Below are positions 28,026 to 39,854 of a stretch of 64,000 nt of DNA, piece after piece. The position numbers and the translations under genes are program-made. The notes under the pieces were generated by a model that made no database searches, was not told the origin of the DNA, and worked only from the letters and a program-made list of their open reading frames with translations. Origin of the DNA: Arthrobacter sp. AL12 (GTDB lineage: Bacteria > Actinomycetota > Actinomycetes > Actinomycetales > Micrococcaceae); assembly GCF_029960645.1 (NCBI RefSeq), contig NZ_JASBQY010000001.1, forward strand, positions 504,312 through 568,311, in the 5' to 3' direction. Numbering within the stretch: the stretch's first letter is position 1; the number at the start of each line of letters is the position of its first letter.

Positions 28026-29006
28026 GTGAAGAAAACGGACCGTATTGCCCGCGAGCTGGAGCATTCAGTCAGCACCGGAGTAGAAAACGCCAAGGACTGG
28101 GCAACCCCGCGGGTTGAAGCAGCCGTCAACTGGGCCGTTCCGCGCCTGCAGCAGGGACTCGATACCGCTTCTCCCAAGATTCAGGAGGGGCTCAAGTCGG
28201 CGGCCTACAACCTCGCCGACGGTGTTGCGACCGTAACCCCGCGCCTCCAGGACGGCCTTGCGCAGCTCGCCCCCAAGATCAACGACGCCGTTGAGGGCGC
28301 CACCCCGCGCCTGCACGAGGCGCTGGACAAAGCGACGCCGGTCATCGCCAACGCGCGCGACCGGGTGGTCGTGGAGTACCTGCCGATGCTTTCGGACCAG
28401 ATCGGCCACGCCTCCGATGCCGTGCACCGCACGCTCCAGAGCGCTCCGGGGCATGTGGACGCGGTTGCCCAGCGGCTCGGCGAAGCGGGAATCATCCACT
28501 CCGTCCAGGAGCAGGCGAGGACCGCCAAGAGCCACGTCAAGGTCGCCGCGAACAAGGCAAGCAAGGCCGTCAGCGGTGAGCTGGTCAAGAAGCAGAAGCC
28601 CAAGCACCGCGGGCTGTTGATCTTCGGTATCATCGCCGCGGCAGTTGCCGCCGGTGTTGCCGCCTGGCGGGCTTCCAGGCCGGTCGAGGATCCCTGGAAG
28701 ACGCCCGCTCCGGTCACGCCGGCGCCCGTTCCGGCCACCACCGTCAGCGATGTCAGGGATTCGGTCAAGGAAGCTGCCGGCCAGGCCGGCGCAGCCACGG
28801 TCGCCGCCGCTGACACCGCCGCTGACGCGTCGGCTGAGGTTGCAGAGTCCGCCGACAACGCCGCTGACAAGGCCAAGCACGCGGCCGAAGACGCTGTTGA
28901 GGACATCAAGGATGCTTCCGCCAAGGTTGCCACCGATGCGAAGACGGCCGTCCGGAACATTGCAGCGAGCCGCAACAACGGCACCGACAAGACCACCGGC
29001 AGCTAA
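28026..29006 (+). CDS. Membrane protein with 11-residue helical repeats, unknown function
   Basis: The 326-residue protein starts at a GTG behind GGGAGG. Residues about 27-114 form exact 11-residue repeats with proline at 28, 39, 50, 72, 83, 94 and 105 (Tyr at the expected position 61), pattern TPRLxxGLxxA, like amphipathic helices of apolipoprotein or LEA type. One transmembrane helix lies at about 196-214, followed by a Pro-rich linker and an Ala/Asp/Lys-rich helical tail. I recognise no named family. It may coat the inner membrane surface, which is inference. It is monocistronic, followed by a strong terminator. Confidence 0.85.
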   Translation: MKKTDRIARELEHSVSTGVENAKDWATPRVEAAVNWAVPRLQQGLDTASPKIQEGLKSAAYNLADGVATVTPRLQDGLAQLAPKINDAVEGATPRLHEALDKATPVIANARDRVVVEYLPMLSDQIGHASDAVHRTLQSAPGHVDAVAQRLGEAGIIHSVQEQARTAKSHVKVAANKASKAVSGELVKKQKPKHRGLLIFGIIAAAVAAGVAAWRASRPVEDPWKTPAPVTPAPVPATTVSDVRDSVKEAAGQAGAATVAAADTAADASAEVAESADNAADKAKHAAEDAVEDIKDASAKVATDAKTAVRNIAASRNNGTDKTTGS

Positions 29007-29026
29007 GACAGCCTGCGGGCCGCCAT

Positions 29027-29070
29027 TAAGGGAGGGATTCCGCCACAGAGGCGGGATCCTTCCCTTATTT
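29027..29070 (+). terminator. Terminator after the 11-residue-repeat gene
   Basis: TAAGGGAGGGATTCCGCC and GGCGGGATCCTTCCCTTA form an 18-bp, nearly perfect stem with a 5-base loop followed by TTT. It is 21 bases after the stop. Confidence 0.92.
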
Positions 29071-29152
29071 GCGCCTGATGTTTACCAGTTCGTAGCCGGG
29101 GAACTGCCCGGCGCCGGACTGGAAAAACCGCGTTGGTGCTAAATTTGGGGGA

Positions 29153-30028
29153 ATGTCACCCGAAAAATCCTCTGAGGATGCCTTACACGATGCTGTGCAC
29201 ACTCCGGCTGTGTCTATCGTCATCCCGGCGTACAACGAGGAAAGCGTCGTCCGGCAGTGCCTCATCGCCGCCGTGTACCAGTCAGTCCCGGCGCACGAGA
29301 TCATCGTCGTCGACAACATGTCCAAGGACCGCACGGCCGACATCGTCCGGCAGATGCAGCTGGAATACCCGGAGAGCCCCATCATCCTGCTCAGCCAGGA
29401 CCGCGACCAGGGCCTGATTCCCACCCGCAATTTCGGCCTCGACCACGCCACGGGGGACATTCTGGGCCGGATCGATGCCGACTCCGTGCTGGAACCCGAC
29501 TGGGTTGAACAGGTGCAGAAGGCGTTCCGGGACAAATCCGTCCACGCGGCGACCGGCCCGGTGGTCTACTACGACATGCCCATGCGTCGCTTCGGCCTCA
29601 AGGCCGATGACAAGATGCGCCAGCTGATGCTCAAGCTCGCAAAACACCAGTATCACTTTCTCTTTGGCTCCAACATGGCCATCCGCCGTTCCGCGTGGGA
29701 GATCATCCGGGGCGAGGCGTGCCGGGATGAGAAGGACGAGATGCACGAGGACATTGATTTGTCCCTGCACCTGGCCGACCACGACCTCCGGATCCAGTAC
29801 TGGCCGCAGATGATTTCCGGCATGTCCGCACGCCGGCTGGAAGACTCTCCCCGCGACTACCGCTACTACGTGACGCGCTTCGACCGCACGTACAAAGCCC
29901 ACAACGTCAAGAAGATGGCGCTCAAGGCCCCGATGGTGGTCTTCTTCTCGGTGTACTTCCCGGCGAAGCTGCTGCGGGCGATCCATACGGTCAATACGGC
30001 CCAGCCTGCCCGCCGCGGCGGCCAGTAG
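29153..30028 (+). CDS. Family 2 glycosyltransferase
   Basis: The 291-residue protein has a GT-A fold: PAYNEESVVRQCL near residue 25, DNMSKDRTADIVRQM near 52 and the DxD-type motif RIDADSVLEPDW near 104. No membrane-spanning pair is evident; one moderately hydrophobic stretch lies near the C-terminus. Family 2 enzymes transfer sugars to lipid carriers, wall polymers or polysaccharide; the acceptor is unknown. It stands alone between a terminator and a convergent transporter gene. The ATG follows GGGGGA. Confidence 0.9.
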   Translation: MSPEKSSEDALHDAVHTPAVSIVIPAYNEESVVRQCLIAAVYQSVPAHEIIVVDNMSKDRTADIVRQMQLEYPESPIILLSQDRDQGLIPTRNFGLDHATGDILGRIDADSVLEPDWVEQVQKAFRDKSVHAATGPVVYYDMPMRRFGLKADDKMRQLMLKLAKHQYHFLFGSNMAIRRSAWEIIRGEACRDEKDEMHEDIDLSLHLADHDLRIQYWPQMISGMSARRLEDSPRDYRYYVTRFDRTYKAHNVKKMALKAPMVVFFSVYFPAKLLRAIHTVNTAQPARRGGQ

Positions 30029-30062
30029 CACGCGGCTGCCCTGAGGCCGCCGCCTGTCGCCG

Positions 30063-30977
30063 TCAGTCCGTCCCCAGCTCCGCCAGCCCGGCTGCCGTGC
30101 GCCGCACGGCGCGTGAACTTCGCTGCCCCAGGACGACGACGGCGAGCCCCGCAAGGATCATCGCCAGGCCGGCGTAGGTCCCGGCCGGCAGGGTCTCGGA
30201 CAGAAACGCTGCAGCGAGCAGCGCGGCACCCGGAATCTCCAGCAGGATGATCATGGACACCAGCAGCGGGCTCATGGTGGCGAGCAGGTGGTTGAATGCG
30301 GTGTGACCGATCAGCTGGGCGCACACCGTGATCGCCAGGATGCCAATCCAGCCGGCCGCTTCGAACCCTGCCAGTGGCTGCTGCGTGGACAGTGCCAGCA
30401 CAGCCACGACCGCTGCGCACATTCCATAGCACAGGGTCGTGTAGACGCCCGTCCCCATGGTCTGGCGCGCTTTGCCCCCGGCGAGCGTGTAGACACCGGC
30501 CAGGGCCCCGCCGGCCACCGCCAGCAGATCACCCAGCAGCGCCTCCGGAGAGGTGCCCATATCGAACCCGGTAATGGCGACGACACCGCCAAACGCGATC
30601 CCCAGGCCGACCAGGACCGGCCAGCGGTGTTTGACGCCGCGCAAGAGCTGGAAGACTGCAATCCAGCCAGACTGCAGGCAGACGAGCGCGGTGGCCGCCG
30701 CGACCGAGGTCAACTGCAGGGACGTGATGAAGCAGGCGAAGTGGAGCGCCAGGGCGACGGCCGCCGCCAGAGACCAGCGAAATTCCCGGCCGGTGACCCG
30801 GCCGAACTGGCGGGGGTTACGGACCAGCACGGGCCCCGCCATGACAACCGACCCGATGGCGTTGCGCCAGAATGCGATCGCCAGGGCACTGACCGATGTG
30901 GCCCCCAGGGTGGCGGCAATGAGCGGCCCGGAGGAGGCCACACCGAGGACGCCCAAGGCGGCAAGGAAGAAGTTCAC
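30063..30977 (-). CDS. EamA/DMT-superfamily transporter
   Basis: The 304-residue protein has about ten hydrophobic helices in two EamA halves (about residues 1-140 and 150-290), with GFDMGTSPEALLGDLLAVAG in the middle and an HTAFNHLLATMSPLLVSM segment in the second half. The family exports or imports small metabolites and amino acids; the substrate is not predictable. It is convergent with the glycosyltransferase gene and divergent from the cupin gene. Confidence 0.9.
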   Translation of the reverse strand: MNFFLAALGVLGVASSGPLIAATLGATSVSALAIAFWRNAIGSVVMAGPVLVRNPRQFGRVTGREFRWSLAAAVALALHFACFITSLQLTSVAAATALVCLQSGWIAVFQLLRGVKHRWPVLVGLGIAFGGVVAITGFDMGTSPEALLGDLLAVAGGALAGVYTLAGGKARQTMGTGVYTTLCYGMCAAVVAVLALSTQQPLAGFEAAGWIGILAITVCAQLIGHTAFNHLLATMSPLLVSMIILLEIPGAALLAAAFLSETLPAGTYAGLAMILAGLAVVVLGQRSSRAVRRTAAGLAELGTD

Positions 30978-31092
30978 GGTCCAACACTAGTGGGGCACAC
31001 AGCTGCCACCTGGGGCGCGCGCATCCTTGACCGCGGCAATCGGTGGTGCCAGTCTTAAATCCGGTCTCACCATCGTTGACAAGGAGACCATC

Positions 31093-31461
31093 ATGGCTTC
31101 AACCGTCCGCAAGAGCCTGGACAATCCGGAGGAGACCCGACCCGTCAAGGACGGCATGGGTCAGGTGGAGCTCGTTAATCTCGATGCCGGTGCCGTGGCA
31201 CGCGCGACATTCCTGCCGGGCTGGATGTGGTCCTTGCACGTCAAGCCGATCGCCCAGACAGACAGCTGCATGGTTGCCCACAAGGGCTACACCATCTCCG
31301 GCCGCCTCAAAGTCGTGATGGACAACGGCGAGGAAAACGAATTCGGTCCTGGTGACTTCGGCATCATCCCGCCGGGGCACGATGCGTGGGTCGTCGGCGA
31401 CGAGCCGTACGTCTTCATCGACTGGCAGGGAATGGACGACTACGCCAAGCCCAAGGAATGA
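31093..31461 (+). CDS. Cupin-domain protein
   Basis: The 122-residue product is a single cupin barrel with CMVAHKGYTISGRLKVVMDN in the first motif region and GPGDFGIIPPGHDAWVVGDE in the second. The usual His-x-His metal pair is reduced to one His in the first motif, so a catalytic metal site is uncertain. The ATG at 31093 is preferred because AAGGAG lies upstream. It is followed by a bidirectional terminator shared with the opposing tRNA-Ala gene. Confidence 0.85.
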   Translation: MASTVRKSLDNPEETRPVKDGMGQVELVNLDAGAVARATFLPGWMWSLHVKPIAQTDSCMVAHKGYTISGRLKVVMDNGEENEFGPGDFGIIPPGHDAWVVGDEPYVFIDWQGMDDYAKPKE

Positions 31462-31526
31462 TGCCGGCGCCCCCGCTTTGCGTCGGAAGCAGACCTGAAA
31501 TGGGCTGCAAAGTTGCCGGACATGCA

Positions 31527-31564
31527 AAAGGCCCCGGATCGCGTTTCCGCGATCCGGGGCCTTT
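31527..31564 (-). terminator. Terminator between tRNA-Ala and the cupin gene
   Basis: AAAGGCCCCGGATCGCG and CGCGATCCGGGGCCTTT form a perfect 17-bp stem with a 4-base loop. T-rich sequence flanks the minus-strand exit, and the near-symmetry would also stop transcription from the cupin side. Confidence 0.93.
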
Positions 31565-31568
31565 CCTA

Positions 31569-31644
31569 TGGTGGAGGCACGGGGACTCGAACCCCGAACC
31601 CCCTGCTTGCAAAGCAGGTGCGCTACCAATTGCGCCATGCCCCC
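31569..31644 (-). tRNA. tRNA-Ala (anticodon TGC)
   Basis: On the minus strand the sequence opens GGGGGCATGGCGCAATTGG and has anticodon stem CCTGC/GCAGG with loop TTTGCAA, T-arm CGGGG-TTCGAGT-CCCCG and encoded CCA at the 3' end. The anticodon TGC reads alanine codons. Confidence 0.96.
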
Positions 31645-31715
31645 ATAAGAAGCAACCCGACTATCATACCCTAGTTCGGTGAGCCGTTTTCCGGCTCCCG
31701 ATCCGGGAATCCGGG

Positions 31716-31832
31716 CTAGTCAACCGTATCGGTTGATTCACTCCAGACCGTTTTCCGGGCCTCGGATTCCTGCACTTTCCTGTAGAGCAGGACGCCTGCG
31801 ATCGTAGCTGCAACAACGAGCAACTTCTTCAC
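31716..31832 (-). CDS. DLW-39 family small protein
   Basis: A 38-codon frame opens at GTG 31832 and reads MKKLLVVAATIAGVLLYRKV followed by QESEARKTVWSESTDTVD. Length, the N-terminal hydrophobic helix, the YRKVQE segment and the terminal W-containing acidic stretch match the actinobacterial DLW-39 family, which is usually found near gyrA and these tRNAs. Here the DLW motif reads TVW. Function is unknown; it should be a single-span membrane peptide. A GGGG sequence lies about 6 bases before the start. Confidence 0.85.
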   Translation of the reverse strand: MKKLLVVAATIAGVLLYRKVQESEARKTVWSESTDTVD

Positions 31833-31902
31833 ATGCACCCCGTTCCGGTTCGGCGATAAACAAATATCAACCGGACCTCCACTTGAATCCGTACAGATTC
31901 CG

Positions 31903-31976
31903 TGGGCGTACCAGGACTTGAACCTGGGACCTCTTCGTTATCAGCGAAGCGCTCTAACCGCCTGAGCTATACGCCC
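31903..31976 (-). tRNA. tRNA-Ile (anticodon GAT)
   Basis: On the minus strand it opens GGGCGTATAGCTCAGGCGG and has anticodon stem TTCGC/GCGAA-like pairing around CTGATAA and T-arm CCAGG-TTCAAGT-CCTGG; the acceptor pairs GGGCGTA with TACGCCC. Anticodon GAT reads isoleucine. CCA is not encoded. Ile and Ala tRNAs beside gyrA are conserved in actinobacteria. Confidence 0.95.
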
Positions 31977-32039
31977 CGATGCCTCATCGGGCCGAGATAC
32001 GACTTTACAGCACATCCCGGCCCGATCTCAAATCGAGGC

Positions 32040-32066
32040 ATTTCCCCGGGAAAATTCCGGGGAAAC
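32040..32066 (-). terminator. Terminator hairpin after the DUF3566 gene
   Basis: TTTCCCCGG and CCGGGGAAA form a 9-bp stem around GAAAATT, 9 bases beyond the DUF3566 stop on the minus strand. It would end the gyrB-gyrA-DUF3566 transcript. Confidence 0.75.
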
Positions 32067-32074
32067 TGTAGGTT

Positions 32075-32736
32075 TTAGTCGTCCGTGAGGGTGACGCCGA
32101 TGCCGCCCACCAGGGTGGCCGAGATGTTGTACAGCACGGCCGAGAGCATGGAGAGCGCAGTCAGCAGGACAACGTTGATGACGGCGATGATGGTCGCGAA
32201 GGATGCCACCTGCCCCAGCGAGGCGACCTTCTTCAATTCGAAGCCGCCGCCTTCGGAGCCGGCCAGGGTGCCGAGCAGACCGTCGACCTGGTCGAAGATT
32301 CCCGTCAGGTCCAGGACAGTCCAAAGCACTATCGCGGCCACGACGGTCACGATGCCCAGGGCCACGGAGAGCAGGAAGGCCATCTTCAGCACGGACCACG
32401 GGTCAACCTTGCTCACCAGCAGGCGGGCGCGGCGGACCTTCGCCTTGGGGGCCGGTTTGATCAGCCCGGTGGTGTTCTGACCCGGGCGGTTTTGACCTGG
32501 ACCGTTCTGGCCAGGACGCTGTCCTGGGGTGGCGGGGCGCTGCCCGGGAGTCACCGGGCGTCCCTGGGCGGGACCCTGTCCCGGCACCTGCGGCCGCTGT
32601 GTCGTGCCCGTGGCGCCGCTTGCCACCCCGGGCCGCTGCTCGGGACGGGACGGCGCACCTACCCGGGGCGCTGCGGCAGGCTGCCGCGCCCCGCCGGGAA
32701 CGCCGCTGTTCGACTTGGGATATGAGTCGGAATTAC

Positions 32737-32740
<4 letters not shown>
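32075..32740 (-). CDS. DUF3566 membrane protein
   Basis: The 221-residue protein has a Gly/Pro/Gln-rich disordered N-terminus (about residues 1-105) and a C-terminal DUF3566 domain with two transmembrane helices (about 123-145 and 180-205), including [20 protein letters not shown]. In mycobacteria the counterpart is Rv0007, next to gyrA; related proteins are linked to polar growth and the cell envelope. The GTG start overlaps the gyrA stop, so it is coupled to gyrase synthesis. Confidence 0.92.
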
Positions 32741-35463
<2,723 letters not shown>

Positions 35464-35522
35464 AGTCTATATTTTCCGTTTCAGGTATATATCGGTTCGG
35501 GAATATTTAGGGCTTATGGCCG

Positions 35523-37607
35523 CTAGATATCGAGGAACCGAACGTCCTTGGCGTTCTGTTGAATGAAGTTTCGGCGTGATTCGACGTCTTCGCCCATCAG
35601 GGTGGAGAAGGTCTGGTCCGCGGCCAAGGCGTCGTCCATGGTGACCTGCAGCAGGGTGCGGTGATCGGGGTCCATGGTGGTGTCCCACAGTTCCGTGTAG
35701 TCCATCTCGCCGAGGCCCTTGTAGCGCTGGATGCCGTTGTCCTTGGGGATGCGGCGGCCGGCGGCCTGACCGGACAGCAGCCGCGCGTCGCGTTCCCGGT
35801 CGCTGTAGACGTAGTCGTGCGGGGCATTGGACCACTTAATCCGGTACAGCGGAGGCTGCGCGAGGTAGACGTAGCCGTTCTCGATCAGCGGGCGCATGTA
35901 GCGGAACAGCAGGGTCATCAGCAGGGTGGTGATGTGCTGGCCGTCGACGTCGGCATCGGCCATGAGGACGATCTTGTGGTAGCGCAGTTTACTCAGGTCG
36001 AAGTCCTCGCCGATCCCCGTACCGAACGCGGTAATCATGGACTGGACCTCGGTGTTGCCGAGGGCCTTGTCCAGCCGGGCCCGTTCCACGTTCAGGATCT
36101 TGCCGCGCAACGGCAGGATGGCCTGGGTTTCCGGGTTGCGGCCGCGTTTGGCCGAGCCGCCGGCGGAGTCGCCCTCCACGATGTAGACCTCGCACTTCTC
36201 GGGGTTTTTCGAGGAGCAGTCGGAGAGTTTGCCGGGCATGCCGAAGGATTCCAGCGGGCTCTTGCGGCGGGCGTTGTCGCGGGCCTTGCGCGCTGCCATC
36301 CGCGCCTGGGCCGCCGAGATGGCCTTGCGGATGACGTCGCGGGCCGGGCCGGGGTTGCGTTCGAGCCAGTCGCCCAGTCCGTCCGTGACGACGCGCTGGA
36401 CGAAGCCCTTCACCTCGGAGTTGCCGAGTTTAGTCTTGGTCTGGCCCTCGAACTGCGGCTCGGCCAGCTTGACCGAGATGACGGCCGTGAGGCCTTCGCG
36501 GATGTCGTCCCCGGTGAGGTTGTCATCCTTTTCCCTGATGATGCTCTTCTCCCGCGCGTAGCGGTTGATCAGCGAGGTCATTGCGGCGCGGAACCCCTCT
36601 TCGTGGGTGCCGCCCTCGTGGGTATTTATGGTGTTGGCGTAGGTATGGACGCTCTCCGAGTAGGCGTTCGTCCACTGCATCGCCATTTCCAGGGCGATGT
36701 GACGTTCCTTATCCTCGGTTTCGAACGCGATGACGTCCTCGTGGACCACATCGACCTTCTTGCCGGAGTTGAGGTGTTTCACGTAGTCCAGCAGACCGTC
36801 GTCGTACTGGTAGACGACGGTGTGGAACTCGGCCGGGACCTCACCTTCGGTCGGTACGGCGTCGAGGTCCAGGTCCGCGTCGGCGGACGGTTCCTCAGTG
36901 GCGCGCCGCTCGTCGGTGAGCGTGATCCGCAGTCCCTTGTTCAGGAAGGCCATCTGCTGGAAGCGCGCGCGGAGCGTTTCGAAATCGAAATCCGTTGACT
37001 CGAAGATGCTGGCATCCGGGTAGAACGTCTGGGTGGTGCCGGTTTCAGTTGCCTCTTCACCCCGGACCAGGCCGCCCTGCGGTTTGCCGCCGTCGGCGAA
37101 GGACATCCGCCAGACGTGGCCCTGCCGGCGGACCTCGGTGTCGACGCGGCTCGAAAGGGCGTTGACAACGGAGATGCCCACGCCGTGCAGGCCGCCGGAT
37201 ACGGCGTAGCCGCCTCCGCCGAACTTGCCGCCCGCGTGCAGGATGGTCATTACGACCTCCACGGTGGGCTTGTGCTCGGTCGGGTGCATGTCAACGGGAA
37301 TGCCGCGGCCGTTGTCGACCACCTTGACCCCCCCGTCCGCCTGCAGCACGATTTCGATGTGGGTGCAGTACCCGGCGAGGGCCTCGTCCACCGAGTTGTC
37401 CACAACTTCATAGACCAGGTGGTGCAAACCGCGCGGCCCGGTGGAACCGATGTACATGCCGGGACGCTTCCGGACAGCTTCCAGGCCTTCGAGCACCGTG
37501 ATGTCGCTGGCGCCGTAGCCGTGGGGAGTTGCGGCTTCCGGCGGGGTGTCCGCCGTTCCCGCCCCTACTGTTTCCACTGCCGGGATCTCTGCATTGTCGT
37601 TAGCCAC
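35523..37607 (-). CDS. gyrB: DNA gyrase subunit B
   Basis: This is the ATPase subunit of gyrase, with the GHKL ATP site ([40 protein letters not shown]), the TOPRIM motif [20 protein letters not shown] and the DADVDGQHI acidic cluster. The GTG at 37607 is preferred because GAGGAG lies upstream and it gives the normal length of 694 residues. The frame stays open to a TTG at 37769, which would add 54 residues of low conservation. It is the upstream partner of gyrA. Confidence 0.96.
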   Translation of the reverse strand: MANDNAEIPAVETVGAGTADTPPEAATPHGYGASDITVLEGLEAVRKRPGMYIGSTGPRGLHHLVYEVVDNSVDEALAGYCTHIEIVLQADGGVKVVDNGRGIPVDMHPTEHKPTVEVVMTILHAGGKFGGGGYAVSGGLHGVGISVVNALSSRVDTEVRRQGHVWRMSFADGGKPQGGLVRGEEATETGTTQTFYPDASIFESTDFDFETLRARFQQMAFLNKGLRITLTDERRATEEPSADADLDLDAVPTEGEVPAEFHTVVYQYDDGLLDYVKHLNSGKKVDVVHEDVIAFETEDKERHIALEMAMQWTNAYSESVHTYANTINTHEGGTHEEGFRAAMTSLINRYAREKSIIREKDDNLTGDDIREGLTAVISVKLAEPQFEGQTKTKLGNSEVKGFVQRVVTDGLGDWLERNPGPARDVIRKAISAAQARMAARKARDNARRKSPLESFGMPGKLSDCSSKNPEKCEVYIVEGDSAGGSAKRGRNPETQAILPLRGKILNVERARLDKALGNTEVQSMITAFGTGIGEDFDLSKLRYHKIVLMADADVDGQHITTLLMTLLFRYMRPLIENGYVYLAQPPLYRIKWSNAPHDYVYSDRERDARLLSGQAAGRRIPKDNGIQRYKGLGEMDYTELWDTTMDPDHRTLLQVTMDDALAADQTFSTLMGEDVESRRNFIQQNAKDVRFLDI

Positions 37608-38041
37608 AGGCGCTTTCGACTCCTCTTTTTCGTTATAGGCCGGCCGTTGCCCCTTCCCGGAGGAAACAGCCACAGCCAACGGGCACGTCACTGATGCCAC
37701 CGGTGGTAATGCTGGCTCGAGGATCCGTCTACCGCACGCGGATATTGCGTCGGAAACGGACTCAGTCAACGTTTCACCGGCGCCCAGTTATCTTCCACGA
37801 TTCTACCGTGCTATAGGGGCTAAACCCGCATTCCAGCGGGCCAAACGGGGAGGAAAGTACCGCTGGGAGGCCACAGGCTCCACCTGCAAGGCTCCAGGAC
37901 TACCGGATGCGGGTTCCTATACGACACCGGCGCGTCTGAGCGCCCTACACGCCGTTTGCCGTTTTTTCAAGACTTTTGCAAGGAGTGCTTCAGATCCGGC
38001 GCTGCCGGGGCCCGCGGACCCCAGGGCAGCGCCATCCGCAG
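37608..38041. other. Non-coding region between dciA and gyrB
   Basis: The region holds the gyrB leader and probably its promoter. It contains a GGCGC/GCGCC hairpin at 37929-37944 and a T-rich stretch near 37960, but no clear -35/-10 pair. The first 162 bases are in frame with gyrB and could encode an N-terminal extension. Confidence 0.5.
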
Positions 38042-38605
38042 TTACCCGTATGTGTCCCGGGGGCCGCGTCCGTTGACGGTCCGACCACCCTTGCGCCAGC
38101 TCGGCGCGGCAGGTCCGAGGACCTGGATCTTGGTCACGACGCCGCCGCCGAGTTCGGTGCGGAATTTTTCCAACAGGCTCAGGCTGAGCAGGCGCAGCTG
38201 TGTTGCCCAGGCGGTGGAATCACAGCGGACGTGGAGGGTCGTGTCGGTAAAACTCTCCGGGGTGCAGTGGGCGGAAATCTCCGGTCCCACGAGTGTTGCC
38301 CACTCGGCCATCACCGACCCGACGGCGACCGGGGAACTCCAGCCGCGCTCCGCGACGAGACGGCCCACCACTTTGCCGAGCCCCATCGGGTCCCGGCCGG
38401 TGCCGTGGAATTGTCCGAAGCCGCGGGTGCTGCCGGAACTCCGGCCGGTCTTCTGCGGGGTGCTGCCTGGCCGCGGCGGGGCCTTGCGCCGGATTTCGCC
38501 GCGGGACGCAGCCGCCTCGCGCATCCTATTCAGGGCCGACTGGGCGGCGTCGATGTCGTCGGGATCGCGGCCCGGCTGCAGTCCGCCGTCGGTATCCTTA
38601 TTCAT
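38042..38605 (-). CDS. DciA family (DUF721) replication protein
   Basis: The 187-residue protein has a disordered Arg/Pro/Gly-rich N-terminus and a C-terminal DUF721 domain (about residues 75-165) with LVGPEISAHCTPESF and LHVRCDSTAWATQLRLLS. DciA is the ancestral helicase-operator protein that helps load DnaB in bacteria without DnaC. It overlaps the recF stop by 4 bases and lies in the conserved dnaN-gnd-recF-dciA-gyrB order. Confidence 0.94.
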   Translation of the reverse strand: MNKDTDGGLQPGRDPDDIDAAQSALNRMREAAASRGEIRRKAPPRPGSTPQKTGRSSGSTRGFGQFHGTGRDPMGLGKVVGRLVAERGWSSPVAVGSVMAEWATLVGPEISAHCTPESFTDTTLHVRCDSTAWATQLRLLSLSLLEKFRTELGGGVVTKIQVLGPAAPSWRKGGRTVNGRGPRDTYG

Positions 38606-39828
38606 CGATCTTCCCGTTCATCGATTCCTCCCGGGATTACCTTCACCCGCCGCCCGGCCAGTTCGGCCGGGATATCATCCTCGACGGCGGCAGTCACGAG
38701 CACCTGTTCGGCCCCGGATACTATTGCGGCCAGTTTACGCCGCCGCTGGACGTCAAGCTCGGCAAAAACGTCGTCCAGGATCAGGATCGGGGCGGATCCG
38801 CCGGTGCGGGCGTCGTCGAGCATCACATAGTACGAGGCCAGCCGCAAGGACAGGCACATGGACCAGGTTTCACCATGGGAGGCATACCCCTTCGCGGGGG
38901 CCTCGCCCAGGACCAGCTCGAGCTCGTCGCGGTGCGGGCCGACGAGGGAGATTCCGCGGTCCAATTCCTTGCGCCGTGAGGAGGCGAAGGCCTGGACGTA
39001 GCGTTCGGTGAGTTCGTCGACGGAGAGCAGCCGGAGGTCCTCGGCGGCGTCGGGGCCAGCGGCAGAACCGGACCCGGATCCGCCACGCAAGGCGGCGGCC
39101 GGAGCCGTGCCGTCGTCCTCCACGGAACCCTGCAGGGTGGAGCGGTAGATGGCTCCCGCTTCCTTGGACCGATCAGTCAGTTGGGCGTAGGAGTTCCTCA
39201 GGTGCGGCCGGAGCCGTTCCACCAGTTCCAGCCGAGCATGCAGCAGCTCGGCGCCCGCCCGGGCCATGTGCTGGTCCCAAACATCCAGGGTGGCCTCATG
39301 CCCCGTGCTGAATTTTCCGGCGCGGGCGGACTTCAACAGCGCGTTGCGCTGCTTCAACACCCGGTCGTAATCGCTTCGGGTGGCCGCGTGCCGCGGGATG
39401 AGGCTGACCAGGAGCTCATCGAGGAAACGGCGCCGGCTGGACGGATCGCCCTTGACCAGGGCCAGGTCCTCCGGAGCGAACAGGACCGTCTGGCAGATCC
39501 CCAGGATGTCCCGGGCCCGGACCGGATTGCTGCGGTTGATCCGGGCGCGGTTGGTGCGGGAACTGTTGATTTCCAGTTCGAGCACGGTTGACTGTTCGCC
39601 GCGGACCAGTTTCGCGCGGATCACGGCCCGTTCAGTGCCGAACCGCAGCAGCGGCGCATCGGAACTGACCCGGTGTGAACTGAGCGTGGCCAGGTAGCCG
39701 ATGGCTTCCATCAGGTTGGTTTTGCCGATGCCGTTTGAGCCGACCAGCACCGTAACCCCGGGTTCCAGGCTCAGTTCCACCTGTTCATAACTGCGGAAAT
39801 CTGTGAGCGAAAGTTGTTCTAGGTACAC
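38602..39828 (-). CDS. recF: DNA replication and repair protein RecF
   Basis: The 408-residue protein is the SMC-like ATPase that loads RecA at gaps. It has Walker A GSNGIGKTNL (about residues 29-38), the signature segment near GHRDEL-like VGPHRDELELVLG and Walker B ILILDDVFAELD. It overlaps dciA by 4 bases and follows gnd by 26 bp. Length is slightly above average because of a Gly/Ser/Ala-rich insertion near residue 255. Confidence 0.96.
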   Translation of the reverse strand: MYLEQLSLTDFRSYEQVELSLEPGVTVLVGSNGIGKTNLMEAIGYLATLSSHRVSSDAPLLRFGTERAVIRAKLVRGEQSTVLELEINSSRTNRARINRSNPVRARDILGICQTVLFAPEDLALVKGDPSSRRRFLDELLVSLIPRHAATRSDYDRVLKQRNALLKSARAGKFSTGHEATLDVWDQHMARAGAELLHARLELVERLRPHLRNSYAQLTDRSKEAGAIYRSTLQGSVEDDGTAPAAALRGGSGSGSAAGPDAAEDLRLLSVDELTERYVQAFASSRRKELDRGISLVGPHRDELELVLGEAPAKGYASHGETWSMCLSLRLASYYVMLDDARTGGSAPILILDDVFAELDVQRRRKLAAIVSGAEQVLVTAAVEDDIPAELAGRRVKVIPGGIDEREDR

Positions 39829-39854
39829 GCCGGGTTCAGGACTTCAGGGCAGGA

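Noticed and set aside
36775..36790. TGTTTCACGTA inside gyrB resembles half of parS
   Set aside because: Only one half matches and the sequence is explained by gyrB coding.
37608..37769. 54-residue N-terminal extension of GyrB
   Set aside because: The TTG start has no good ribosome site and the residues do not look like GyrB; the GTG at 37607 gives normal length. Not fully excluded.
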